From Phycisphaerales bacterium (lineage in GTDB: Bacteria > Planctomycetota > Phycisphaerae > Phycisphaerales > UBA1924), in assembly GCA_027019265.1 (NCBI GenBank), contig JALUWX010000112.1, positions 1 through 64,000 on the forward strand: 64,000 bases of DNA. Reading direction: 5' to 3'. The notes under the pieces are model-generated. The model was not told the origin of the DNA, ran no database searches, and saw only the letters and a program-made list of their open reading frames with translations. The position numbers and the translations under genes are program-made. Of the stretch, positions 1 through 7,894 are shown piece after piece. Position 1 is the stretch's first letter; every line of letters starts with the position of its first letter.

Positions 1-419
1 TGGCGCGGGAGGGCGCTGGGGGTCACGATGTTGTCGGGGTGGTGTGTGAGTCGGCGTATGTGGATGCGCCGACTCCGGCGCGGAATGTGATGCGGTTGTC
101 GGGGATGCCCACGAGGTTGAACCTGGTCCCGGCGATGAGGGTGCTTGGGATTCGGTTCGGGGTGGGGATGTCGTGGGATGGGTTTGCGCGGGATCGGATC
201 GCAGAGGGGGTGGGGGTTCCCGTGCTGGTGGTGCACGGGTCGGCGGATCCGGTGTGTCCGGTCGGGGACGGGCGCGCGATCGCGGAAGCGGCTCCCGATG
301 GGCGCTTGGAGGTGATCGAGGGCGGGGGGCACAACAACCTGTGGACGGACCCGGTGATGAAGGATCGGGTGGTGGGTGCGGTGCGTGGGTTTGTTGAGGA
401 GGTCAGTCGGCGCTCATGA
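1..419 (+). CDS. Alpha/beta hydrolase, C-terminal part (5' end outside window)
   Basis: The reading frame is already open at the left edge, so only about the last 139 residues are present. The segment VPVLVVHGSADPV followed about 40 residues later by EGGGHNNLW is the usual end of an alpha/beta-hydrolase fold: the strand carrying the catalytic Asp (HGSAD) and the loop carrying the catalytic His (GGGH). The nucleophile elbow must lie upstream of the window. Substrate cannot be told; relatives are esterases, peptidases and lipases of the BAAT or DUF1749/Hydrolase_4 type. Its last 17 bases overlap the 3' end of the convergent racemase-like gene. Confidence 0.75.
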   Translation, partial: AREGAGGHDVVGVVCESAYVDAPTPARNVMRLSGMPTRLNLVPAMRVLGIRFGVGMSWDGFARDRIAEGVGVPVLVVHGSADPVCPVGDGRAIAEAAPDGRLEVIEGGGHNNLWTDPVMKDRVVGAVRGFVEEVSRRS

Positions 420-1098
420 TGTGGGCGATGGCGCGTTGGGCGATGAGATCTGCGGGGGTGTAGAGGGGGAGAACGGAGTCGTTGGTGGAGAGGATGAGGG
501 GGCCTTCGGAGCATCCGAGGATGACGCCTTCGCAGCCTTTGTCTTTGAAGCGGACGATGACGTCGTGGATGGCTTGTCGGGATTCGTCCTTGATGATCCC
601 GAAGACGAGTTCCTGGAAGATGATGTCGTCGAGGAGCTGCGCGTCTTCGTCGGAGGGGCGGACGAGTTTGATGCCCTTGACCCCGAGGTCGGACTGGTAG
701 ACGGAGCCCGTGGTGACGAAGCGGGTGCCGATGACGCCGACGGTTGTGCGTTCGTCGAGTGAGATGGCGTCGGCGACGGCGTCGGTCATTTTGAGCCAGG
801 GGATGGGGCAGGCGACTTCGGCGATGGGGACGGCGTGCTGGACGGCGTTGTCGGGGCAGAAGCAGACCTGTGCGCCCATGACGGAGAGGTGCCTGGCGCT
901 TTCCCGGAGGAGTTCACCCACCCGGATCCAGTCGTCTTCCCGGATGGCTTCGAGGTACTGGGCGAAGGGGATGTTGTGGATGGAGACGGTGGGGTGTTCC
1001 TCGGGGGGGAGACGGAGGGCGGCGTGACGGAACACCGCTCGGTATCCGAGCGCCGCCCCTTCTGGGCTGACGGCGACGATCCCGATGTGTTTGTCCAC
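403..1098 (-). CDS. Aspartate/glutamate racemase family protein
   Basis: 231 residues from a GTG start at 1098, chosen because GAGGTG lies five bases upstream and the protein then begins directly with the first beta strand (DKHIGIVAVSPEG). The Asp/Glu/hydantoin racemase fold uses two cysteines from two pseudo-symmetric domains; both are visible, Cys81 in FCPDNAV and Cys196 in GVILGCSEGP, so the protein should be active. The substrate is probably an amino acid, likely aspartate or glutamate, but the sequence does not fix it. It is not a clear MurI. It is divergent from hscB with about 77 bases between starts, and convergent with the hydrolase. Confidence 0.85.
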   Translation of the reverse strand: MDKHIGIVAVSPEGAALGYRAVFRHAALRLPPEEHPTVSIHNIPFAQYLEAIREDDWIRVGELLRESARHLSVMGAQVCFCPDNAVQHAVPIAEVACPIPWLKMTDAVADAISLDERTTVGVIGTRFVTTGSVYQSDLGVKGIKLVRPSDEDAQLLDDIIFQELVFGIIKDESRQAIHDVIVRFKDKGCEGVILGCSEGPLILSTNDSVLPLYTPADLIAQRAIAHIMSAD

Positions 1099-1164
1099 GG
1101 CGCACCTCGTTTCAAGCGTTGTGTGATCGTATCGCGCGTGCGCGTTCGTGGCTTGGGTTGCTTC

Positions 1165-1170
1165 TAGACT
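1165..1170 (+). promoter_or_regulatory. Putative -10 (TAGACT) for leaderless hscB transcript
   Basis: TAGACT fits TANNNT and ends five bases before the hscB ATG at 1176. No Shine-Dalgarno sequence lies between them, so transcription would begin at or next to the start codon. Confidence 0.4.
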
Positions 1171-1175
1171 GGGGT

Positions 1176-1694
1176 ATGGATGATGGAACACGGAGCGCGT
1201 TCGAGGTTTTGGGTCTGGATCGGACGATGGATCTGGATCGCGCGCGGATCGAGCGCGCGTACCTGACGCGGCTGAGCGGGGCGCACCCGGATCTTGGGGG
1301 TGATGCGGTGAGCGCGTCGGATCTGAACGAGGCGCGGGATGTGCTGGTGGATCCGGAGCGGAGGGCGAATCTGCTCTTGGAGCTTGCTGGGGGTCCTGGG
1401 GCGAGTGAATGTCGGGATCTCCCGGACGGGTTCCTGATGGAGATGATGGAGCTGCGCCAGCGGATCGAGGAGGAAGTGGAAGCGGATCCGGAGTCGGCTC
1501 GCGCGACCTGGGAGGAATGGGGGCGCGGGAAACGGGAAGCGCACGCGGCGGAAGTGGGGCGGATGCTTTCGGAAGGAGCGGGGGGGGCGGATCTGGTTGC
1601 GGTGCGTGTGGAGCTCAATGCTTGGCGCTATATCGAACGGCTGATCGAGCAGCTCGATCCGGAGTACGACCCCGCGCGGGTTGAGGGGCGCTGA
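1176..1694 (+). CDS. hscB: Fe-S cluster co-chaperone HscB
   Basis: 172 residues, the normal HscB length. An N-terminal J domain carries the HPD motif (GAHPDLGG, about residue 36), which stimulates HscA/DnaK ATPase, and LNEARDVLVDPERRANLLL is the HscB form of J-domain helix IV. The C-terminal part (FLMEMMELRQRIEE onwards) is the three-helix HSCB oligomerisation domain that binds the scaffold IscU. It acts in the cytoplasm in Fe-S transfer from scaffold to chaperone. No iscU, iscS or hscA lies nearby. The start is the ATG at 1176; an upstream frame extension has no family similarity. It ends about 28 bases before the first DUF21-CBS gene. Confidence 0.85.
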   Translation: MDDGTRSAFEVLGLDRTMDLDRARIERAYLTRLSGAHPDLGGDAVSASDLNEARDVLVDPERRANLLLELAGGPGASECRDLPDGFLMEMMELRQRIEEEVEADPESARATWEEWGRGKREAHAAEVGRMLSEGAGGADLVAVRVELNAWRYIERLIEQLDPEYDPARVEGR

Positions 1695-1708
1695 GGGTGG
1701 TTTCGGGG

Positions 1709-1714
1709 TACGCT
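1709..1714 (+). promoter_or_regulatory. Putative -10 (TACGCT) for leaderless DUF21-CBS gene
   Basis: TACGCT ends eight bases before the ATG at 1723. The same hexamer at the same distance precedes obgE on the minus strand, and TACGCT also precedes the second PEP-CTERM-like gene and apt. Confidence 0.4.
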
Positions 1715-1722
1715 CAACGCTG

Positions 1723-3006
1723 ATGGATCCGTCTCAAGCGCCATTGCTGATCGTGCTCGCGCTCCTGTTGGTGTGCTCGGCGATCGCTTCGGCTTCGGAG
1801 ACGGCGTTGTTCGGGGTGAGCCGGGCGCGGCGGGCGCAGCTTTCGGTGGAGCACCCGACGCTGGGCGCGATCGTGGATCGGTTGCTGGCGCATCCCCGTC
1901 GGCTCTTGCTGCAGGTGCTGCTGCTGAATATGGCGACGAATGTCGCGTATTTCATCGTGTCGAGTGTGCTGACGCTGCGCGCGGAGGGGGCCGCGTGGCG
2001 CGCGGGGATCTCGGTGGGGTCGGTGTTCGCGATTATTCTGTTCGGGGAGGTGTTCGCGAAGCTGTTTGTGGTGTGGTCTCCCACGGCGAGTCTGCGGGTG
2101 CTGGCGCCGCTGCAGTTGGTGCTGCGGCAGCCGCTGCGGCCGATCATTGTGGTTTTGGAGCGTTGGTGTATCGAGCCGCTGACGAGGTTGGTGGTGTCGG
2201 GTCAGGGGGAGCCGCCGAGGGTGACGGTGAGCGAGATGGGGACGCTTCTGGAGATGGGGGCGAGCGAGGGGGTGATCGACGAGCGGGAGCAGGATCTGCT
2301 GGGGTCGATCGTGATGCTGTCGCAGCGCCGGGTGGAGGAGATCATGACGCCTCGGGTGGACTTTGCGTGGCTCGATGTGGACGCGACGCGCGAGCGGGTG
2401 CTGGAGGTGTGCGATCAGACGGGGCTGACCCGGTTCCCGGTGTTCGAGGGGGGGATCGACGGGTCGGTGCTCGGGGTGGTGGACGCGAAGCGGGTGCTGG
2501 TGGGTGAAGCGATCCGGGGGGCGCTGGAGCCCGTGCATTATGTTCCCGAGACGGCGACGCTCGATGCGCTGCTCGAGCAGTTCCGGAGGACGAACCGCTC
2601 GCTCGCGCTGTGCGTGAACGAGCACGGGACGGTGGTGGGGCTCGCGACGCTCGCGGATCTCGCGGAGCAGTTGGTGAGCGGGATCAGCGCGGATGCGCCG
2701 AGCAAGGCGCAGGAGATCGAGCTGGTGGGGATCGGGCGATGGGTGGTGCCCGGGCGGCTCGGGGTGCGGGAGTGGTCGGCGTTCTTCGAGGGGGGACGGA
2801 CGGACGCGTATCGGGCTCGGACGATCGCGGGGCTGATCATGCACGAACTGGGTCGGCTTCCGAAGGTTGGTGATGTGGTGAAGCTGCACGGGGTGACGCT
2901 CGAGGTGCGCGAGATGGAGGGGCGCTCGGTGTCCCGGGTCGAGGTTCGTCTTGATCTGCGGGACGGGGAGCGCGCGGGGATCGGGGACGGGGGGGGTGAG
3001 GGATGA
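1723..3006 (+). CDS. DUF21/CNNM-CBS membrane protein, CorC/HlyC-like (first of tandem pair)
   Basis: 427 residues. A DUF21 (CNNM) membrane domain fills about residues 1-180, beginning with the helix LLIVLALLLVCSAIASASETALF whose SETALF matches the family motif SETA. A CBS-pair module follows (EEIMTPRVDFAWL near residue 205 and the second CBS ending near GLATLADLAEQL), then a CorC_HlyC transporter-associated domain. Family members are implicated in Mg/Co export or divalent-cation homeostasis at the inner membrane. The start at 1723 is chosen because the DUF21 helix begins there. The stop overlaps the next gene by four bases (ATGA), so the two are co-translated and probably form a heteromer. 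Confidence 0.85.
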   Translation: MDPSQAPLLIVLALLLVCSAIASASETALFGVSRARRAQLSVEHPTLGAIVDRLLAHPRRLLLQVLLLNMATNVAYFIVSSVLTLRAEGAAWRAGISVGSVFAIILFGEVFAKLFVVWSPTASLRVLAPLQLVLRQPLRPIIVVLERWCIEPLTRLVVSGQGEPPRVTVSEMGTLLEMGASEGVIDEREQDLLGSIVMLSQRRVEEIMTPRVDFAWLDVDATRERVLEVCDQTGLTRFPVFEGGIDGSVLGVVDAKRVLVGEAIRGALEPVHYVPETATLDALLEQFRRTNRSLALCVNEHGTVVGLATLADLAEQLVSGISADAPSKAQEIELVGIGRWVVPGRLGVREWSAFFEGGRTDAYRARTIAGLIMHELGRLPKVGDVVKLHGVTLEVREMEGRSVSRVEVRLDLRDGERAGIGDGGGEG

Positions 3007-3980
3007 GCGATCCGGTGCTGTGGTTGTGGCTTGTGCTCGCGCTGCTCGGGCTGATGGGGTCGGCGCTGTGCTCGGGGCTCGAGGTCGGGTTCTACAGCGT
3101 GTCGCGCGTGCTGGTCCGGGTGCGATCGAGCGAGCATTCGGGGGCGCGGTTGCTCCAGAAGCAGATCGATCGGCCGGTCCCGGTGCTGACGACGCTGCTT
3201 GCTTGGAACAACGTGTTCAACTACATCGCGACGCTCGCGATCACGGCGCTCCTGACGAGGACGGGGCTCGGGGATGCGGCGCTGATCGTGCTCCAGGCGT
3301 TTGTGCTGACCCCGGTGATCTTGATCTTTGCGGAATCGCTCCCGAAGGAGCTGTTCCGTTCGCGCGCGAACGCGGTGATGGAGCGGTTCGCGAAGGTGCT
3401 GCGCGGGATGCGCCTGACGATGACGGTGGTGCCCGTGGTGCCGTTCATCACGCTCATCACGGACGCGATCGGGGCGCTGCTCGGGGGTGATCTGGGTGGG
3501 TCGGTTCGGTCTGCGCGGGAGGGGATGGGTGAGCTGCTCAAGCACGGGGACGAGACGATCAGCGCGTCGCAGACGGAGCTGATCGATCGGGCGCTGCGTT
3601 TGGATCAGTCGGGGGTTCGGGACGTGATGATCCCGATCGCTCGGGCGGTGCGGTTCTCGGAGAATACGGGGGTCAAGGACGCGCTGCGGATGGTGTCCAG
3701 GTCGGCGCACTCACGCTACCCGATCCACGACACGAAGGGGGTGTTCGTGGGGTGTGTCCGGACGGTGGACCTGCACGCGCGGGGGACGGGGCGCGTTGGG
3801 GATCTGAAGCGCCCGGTGGCGATGCTCGGGACGGATGTGAGTGTGCGCGATGCGTTGGTGCGGCTCCGCGCGGAGGATGCGGCGATGGGGGTGGTGACCC
3901 GGAAGGGTCGCGCGATCGGGATCGTGACGAGGAAGGACCTGCTCGGGCCTCTGCTCGGCGCGGAGGTCGAGGATTGGTGA
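3003..3980 (+). CDS. DUF21/CNNM-CBS membrane protein (second of tandem pair)
   Basis: 325 residues, with four hydrophobic stretches in the first half (for example VLWLWLVLALLGLMGSALCSG and IATLAITALL) and a CBS pair in the second (VRDVMIPIARAVRF; GVVTRKGRAIGIVTRKDLLG). The SETA-like motif of the first protein is replaced by GLEVGFYSVS, another known CNNM variant. The C-terminal CorC_HlyC domain of the first copy is missing, so the two are not interchangeable. Overlap by ATGA with the upstream gene indicates an operon and probably one complex. A cation-transport role is inferred from family only. Confidence 0.8.
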   Translation: MSDPVLWLWLVLALLGLMGSALCSGLEVGFYSVSRVLVRVRSSEHSGARLLQKQIDRPVPVLTTLLAWNNVFNYIATLAITALLTRTGLGDAALIVLQAFVLTPVILIFAESLPKELFRSRANAVMERFAKVLRGMRLTMTVVPVVPFITLITDAIGALLGGDLGGSVRSAREGMGELLKHGDETISASQTELIDRALRLDQSGVRDVMIPIARAVRFSENTGVKDALRMVSRSAHSRYPIHDTKGVFVGCVRTVDLHARGTGRVGDLKRPVAMLGTDVSVRDALVRLRAEDAAMGVVTRKGRAIGIVTRKDLLGPLLGAEVEDW

Positions 3981-4052
3981 TCGGACCCCGGGTTCGATCG
4001 TTCGGGAATAGAGCTCGGGTGTGGGGCTTTGGTGTGTTGGAGGTTCGACGCG

Positions 4053-4502
4053 ATGAAGGCACAGTCTGCGGTTACCTGGGTGTTGTTGGTCGTGTTGGCG
4101 TTGTTTGTGGCGCCGGGGGTGATCAACTTTGTTCGGGGTCCCGCGCCGACCCCGGGGATCTTTGATGAGGGGTTGACCCTTGATGCTGCGATGGAGCTCT
4201 CCGAGCAGGAGGGGAAGCCCGTGTTCGTGGTTGCGACGGCGGACTGGTGCGCGCCGTGTCAGTCCCTGAAGCGTGGGGCGCTCGCTGATGCGGGGGTCGG
4301 GGCTTGGATCCGGGAGCACACGATCCCGGTCTATCTGGAGGACGGGACGGATCGGGAGGCGATCGGGTTCCTGGGGGTCCGTGCGTACCCGACATCGCTG
4401 ATGATCGTGGACGGCGAGGTCGTGGGGGGGATCGAGGGGGCTTCGGACGCGGATGCATATCTTTCGGGGCTCAAGGGGATGGTTCCGGACCCGGAGGGTT
4501 GA
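4053..4502 (+). CDS. Membrane-anchored thioredoxin-like protein
   Basis: 149 residues. One N-terminal membrane segment (VTWVLLVVLALFVAPGVI) is followed by a thioredoxin fold with the active site WCAPC (Cys66, Cys69) and the cis-proline motif AYPTS. The redox domain should face the periplasm. The spacing WCAPC-QSLKRGAL resembles thioredoxin_7/DsbD-gamma-like domains (VATADWCAPCQSLK), which keep periplasmic cysteines reduced or serve cytochrome c maturation; no partner (DsbD, CcdA) is adjacent. The ATG at 4053 places the membrane helix at the N-terminus. It stands between the DUF21 pair and the S41 protease in the same direction with short gaps. Confidence 0.75.
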   Translation: MKAQSAVTWVLLVVLALFVAPGVINFVRGPAPTPGIFDEGLTLDAAMELSEQEGKPVFVVATADWCAPCQSLKRGALADAGVGAWIREHTIPVYLEDGTDREAIGFLGVRAYPTSLMIVDGEVVGGIEGASDADAYLSGLKGMVPDPEG

Positions 4503-4548
4503 TGCGGGATGTGGTGATCCGTGTTGGGGGTTCGTGCGTATACGTTTG

Positions 4549-4557
4549 TGCTAGAGT
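4549..4557 (+). promoter_or_regulatory. Weak extended -10 candidate (TGCTAGAGT) before the S41 protease
   Basis: TG-C-TAGAGT has the form of an extended -10 element 43 bases before the protease start. No good -35 is visible at 16-18 bases, so this is only a candidate. Confidence 0.25.
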
Positions 4558-4600
4558 TGTTTGACGCGTTTGGGGTTTGATCCTGCGCGATGGAGATGTC

Positions 4601-6250
4601 ATGGCACGATCGCGAATGTCTGCGTTGTTGATGATTCTTGGGGTGGCCGTGGTCGGTTCGACGATCGCGGTGACGACGAAGGCGGCGCGAGTGGGGGATT
4701 ACGGGTTCTACGACCCGATCGTGGATGTGCACACGATGATCGACCGGCTGTACGTGGAAGAGCCCGACGAGGAGGCGGTGCAGCAGGGCGCGATCGAGGG
4801 GATGATCGAGAAGCTGAACGATCCGTACACGCAGTTTGTGCCGACGAGTCTTGAGGAGGATTTCAACAAGAACCTCAAGGGGGAGTATGTGGGGATCGGG
4901 GCTGAGGTGATCATGCGCGACGGGTGGTTGGTGATCTCGTCCCCGATGGACGGGTCTCCGGCGTGGCGCGCGGGGGTGATGGCGGAGGATCGGGTGCTTT
5001 CGATCGGGGATCAATCGACGTACGAGCTGACGATCAACGAGTGCATTGATCTGCTCAAGGGGGAGCCCGGGACGACGGTGACGATCAACGTGGAGCGTGG
5101 GGGTGATGAACTGACGATCGATATCGTGCGTGACCACATCAAGGTGCAGGCGGTGAAGGGGTACATGCGCGAGGACGGGGGTGAGGGTGAGTGGCGGTAC
5201 CTGATCGATGAGGAGAACAAGATCGCGTATGTGCGGCTGACGCAGTTCATCCCCGGGTGCGCGGCGGAGGTCCGTGCGGCGATCGAGCACGCGACGGCGC
5301 GTGCGGGTGGGGAGCTCGGTGGGTTGATCCTGGATGTGCGCGACAACCCGGGGGGCTTGCTCGATGAAGCGATCGCGATCGCGGACATGCTGCTTGAGGA
5401 TGGGGTGATCGTGTCCACGAAGGGTCGGGTGTTCGAGGATCGGGTGGCGCGCGCGACGAGCGCGGGGACGCTCCCGGACTTTCCGATGGTGACGTTGGTC
5501 AATGGGGTGAGCGCTTCTGCGAGTGAGATCTTGTCGGGGGCGCTGAGCGAGCATGGGCGTTCGGTGGTGGTGGGGACCCGTTCGTTCGGGAAGGGATCCG
5601 TGCAGACGGTGCGGCCGCTGAGCTCGGGCGCGGGGGTGCTGAAGATTACGGAGCAGTACTACTACCTCCCGAGCGGTCGTTTGCTCCATCGTCGGGATGA
5701 TTCGGAGACGTGGGGTGTGGATCCGACCCCGGGGTACTACCTCGCGATGAGCAACGACGAGCGTTTGGCGATGCTGACGGCGCGTCGGGAGCAGGAAGTG
5801 ATCCACGAGACGGAAGCGATCGATCTCGGGGACACGGACCTGGTGCTTGAGCGATTGAGTGATACCCAGCTGAGCGCCGCGGTGCGGGTGCTCCAGAACC
5901 GGGTGGTGTCGGGCGCGTTCGAACCCGTGGGCGCGGAGTTCGGGGATCAGGACGATATTGCGTATGACGAGCTGGTGGCGCTGCGCCGGTCGGAGGAGCA
6001 GATCCTCCGTCAGCTCGAGCGGATCGATCGTCGGATCACGGCGATCGAGTCCAACGCGGACTCCGATGGGGATGACCCGCTCGATCTGTGGGACGACAGC
6101 GCGGAGATCGTGGGTGGTCAGCTTGTCGTGAAGGACAAGGACGGGAACGTGATCGCGACGCTCGATATCACGGGCGAGAACCTGGAGCGTTGGCTCATCG
6201 ACGCCGGGGTCGAGAAGTCGAAAGACGATGGGGACGAGTCCGGGTCGTGA
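4601..6250 (+). CDS. S41 family C-terminal processing protease (Ctp-like)
   Basis: 549 residues from the ATG at 4601, preceded by GGAG six bases upstream. A short N-terminal hydrophobic segment (signal or anchor) is followed by the typical lead-in KLNDPYTQFV, a PDZ domain (about residues 95-175, GIGAEV...GSPAWRAGV), and the S41 core with DVRDNPGG, the serine motif VSASASEI (about residues 303-310) and the lysine in FGKGSVQT (Lys331). These form the Ser-Lys dyad of tail-specific proteases acting in the periplasm. The last 200 residues are family-unspecific, acidic and partly coiled-coil. Its stop overlaps the GTG of tsaD (GTGA). Confidence 0.88.
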   Translation: MARSRMSALLMILGVAVVGSTIAVTTKAARVGDYGFYDPIVDVHTMIDRLYVEEPDEEAVQQGAIEGMIEKLNDPYTQFVPTSLEEDFNKNLKGEYVGIGAEVIMRDGWLVISSPMDGSPAWRAGVMAEDRVLSIGDQSTYELTINECIDLLKGEPGTTVTINVERGGDELTIDIVRDHIKVQAVKGYMREDGGEGEWRYLIDEENKIAYVRLTQFIPGCAAEVRAAIEHATARAGGELGGLILDVRDNPGGLLDEAIAIADMLLEDGVIVSTKGRVFEDRVARATSAGTLPDFPMVTLVNGVSASASEILSGALSEHGRSVVVGTRSFGKGSVQTVRPLSSGAGVLKITEQYYYLPSGRLLHRRDDSETWGVDPTPGYYLAMSNDERLAMLTARREQEVIHETEAIDLGDTDLVLERLSDTQLSAAVRVLQNRVVSGAFEPVGAEFGDQDDIAYDELVALRRSEEQILRQLERIDRRITAIESNADSDGDDPLDLWDDSAEIVGGQLVVKDKDGNVIATLDITGENLERWLIDAGVEKSKDDGDESGS

Positions 6251-7305
6251 TCGTTCTGGGGATCGAAACCTCGTGCGATGAGACGGCGGCGAGTGTCGTG
6301 CGCGATGGGCGCGAGGTCGTGTCGAGCGTTGTGGCTTCGCAGATCGAGGTGCATCAGGAGTACGGGGGGGTGGTTCCCGAGATTGCGTCGAGGGCGCATG
6401 AACGTGCGATGCTCCCGGTGCTTGATCGAGCGATTGCGGATGCGGGGATCGGGCTTGGGGATCTGGACGCGATCGCGATCGGTCATCGTCCGGGGTTGAT
6501 CGGGTCGATTCTGGTCGGGATGAGCGCTGCGAAAGCGTTGTCGTGGTCGTTGGGGGTGCCGCTGATCGGGGTGGACCATGTGCACGCGCATCTTGCGGCG
6601 GGGTTTCTGGGTGTTGAGACGGCGTTTGAGCCCGCGTTGGGGGTGGTGATCTCGGGTGGTCATACGACGATCTACCGGATGGATTCGCTGACGGATCTGA
6701 CGCGCTTGGGATCGACGATCGATGATGCGATCGGGGAGGCGTTTGATAAGGCGGCGGCGATTCTGGGGCTTCCGTACCCGGGTGGGCCGGAGATCGATCG
6801 GTTGTCGCGCGAGGCGGGGGCTGATGATCGCGCGGTGGAGCTTCCGGTGTCGAGGCTCGGAAAGGACTCGCTGGATCTGAGCTACTCGGGTCTCAAGACG
6901 GCGCTGCTCTATGCGGCGAAGGGGAAGCCGACTCCTCCGAGGATTCCGGGGAAGCCGGCGCTGGTGCCCGAGCCTGTCCCGGAGCTGACTCCGGATCGGG
7001 TGCGGGATCTTGCGGCGAGTTTCCAGCGCGCGGCGGTGAGGGCGCTGGTGCTCAAGGTCGAGCGCGCGTTGGATCGTCATGATGATCTGAAGATGATGGT
7101 GGTTGGTGGGGGTGTGAGCGCGAACTCGCTGGTTCGGTCGGAGCTGGCGCGGATCGCTCGGGAGCGCGGGATGGTGCTGGTGATCCCGGAGATGAAGCAT
7201 TGTGTGGACAACGCGGCGATGATCGCTTCGCTCGGGTCGGTGCTGTTTGCGCAGGGGCATCGGGACGGGCTGGATCTGGTCGCGGTTCCGACGACGGCGT
7301 GCTGA
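6247..7305 (+). CDS. tsaD: tRNA N6-adenosine threonylcarbamoyltransferase TsaD
   Basis: 352 residues. The GTG at 6247 gives the standard N-terminus VIVLGIETSCDET and overlaps the upstream stop. TsaD transfers threonylcarbamoyl from TC-AMP to A37 of ANN-decoding tRNAs with TsaB and TsaE, which are not in the window. Visible motifs are the ASKHA phosphate-binding start (GIETSCDETAAS), the metal-binding HVHAH (His111, His115), the SGGHT loop and the C-terminal KHCVDNAAMIA. The mid-insertion PTPPRIPGKPALVPEPVPEL is proline-rich and not usual. It is the first of three translation-linked genes with gaps of 2 and 14 bases. Confidence 0.93.
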   Translation: MIVLGIETSCDETAASVVRDGREVVSSVVASQIEVHQEYGGVVPEIASRAHERAMLPVLDRAIADAGIGLGDLDAIAIGHRPGLIGSILVGMSAAKALSWSLGVPLIGVDHVHAHLAAGFLGVETAFEPALGVVISGGHTTIYRMDSLTDLTRLGSTIDDAIGEAFDKAAAILGLPYPGGPEIDRLSREAGADDRAVELPVSRLGKDSLDLSYSGLKTALLYAAKGKPTPPRIPGKPALVPEPVPELTPDRVRDLAASFQRAAVRALVLKVERALDRHDDLKMMVVGGGVSANSLVRSELARIARERGMVLVIPEMKHCVDNAAMIASLGSVLFAQGHRDGLDLVAVPTTAC

Positions 7306-7307
7306 GT

Positions 7308-7880
7308 ATGGATCCGGAGTTGCAACGGTTTCTGAAGGATTTGGACGATGCGATCGATCGTCCTGTAGAACGTCCGATCCATCCGGCGGCGTTGTCTGCT
7401 GAGGCGCTCTTGAAGGATTGTCATGTGGACAAGGGGAGGTCGTCGGGGCCGGGGGGGCAGCATCGGAACAAGGTCTCGACCCATGTGACGATCACGCACG
7501 AGGGGACGGGGCTGACGGGTCAGGCCGGGGAGCGACGGAGCGCGGAGATGAACAAGAAGGTGGCGCTTCGGAGGTTGAGACTTGAGCTTGCGACGCACGA
7601 ACGGGTGGGGGTTCCTTCGGGGGACATCCGTTCGGCGTTGTGGAGATCGAGGGTGCAGAAGAAGCGGATCCGGTGCTCGGACAAGCACGAGGACTTCCCG
7701 GCGATGTTGGCGGAGGCGATGGATGTGATCGGGGCTTGTGGGTGGGAGCCCGGGAAGGCCGCGGTTCGGTTGGAGTGCACCCCGAGTCAGCTTTTGAAGC
7801 TGGTGGCGAAGCACCATCAGGCGTGGGAGGTGCTGAATCGGGAGCGGGAGTCGAGGGGGCTCCATCCGCTCAAGCACTGA
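7308..7880 (+). CDS. GGQ-motif peptide-chain-release-factor-like protein
   Basis: 190 residues, starting two bases after the tsaD stop. An RF-1 catalytic domain lies at about residues 35-110, with SGPGGQHRNKV (GGQ at 49-51) followed by STHVTITHEGTG and the basic helix MNKKVALRRLRLEL. The codon-recognition domains 2 and 4 of RF1/RF2 are absent, as in ArfB/YaeJ and the mitochondrial C12orf65 group. The GGQ loop hydrolyses peptidyl-tRNA in the ribosome. The last 80 residues are not an obvious ArfB-type basic tail, so direct mRNA-channel insertion is doubtful. Sitting directly before hflX, a ribosome splitting factor, it probably serves ribosome rescue (inferred). Confidence 0.8.
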   Translation: MDPELQRFLKDLDDAIDRPVERPIHPAALSAEALLKDCHVDKGRSSGPGGQHRNKVSTHVTITHEGTGLTGQAGERRSAEMNKKVALRRLRLELATHERVGVPSGDIRSALWRSRVQKKRIRCSDKHEDFPAMLAEAMDVIGACGWEPGKAAVRLECTPSQLLKLVAKHHQAWEVLNRERESRGLHPLKH

Positions 7881-7894
7881 AAGAGGAGGGGGGT

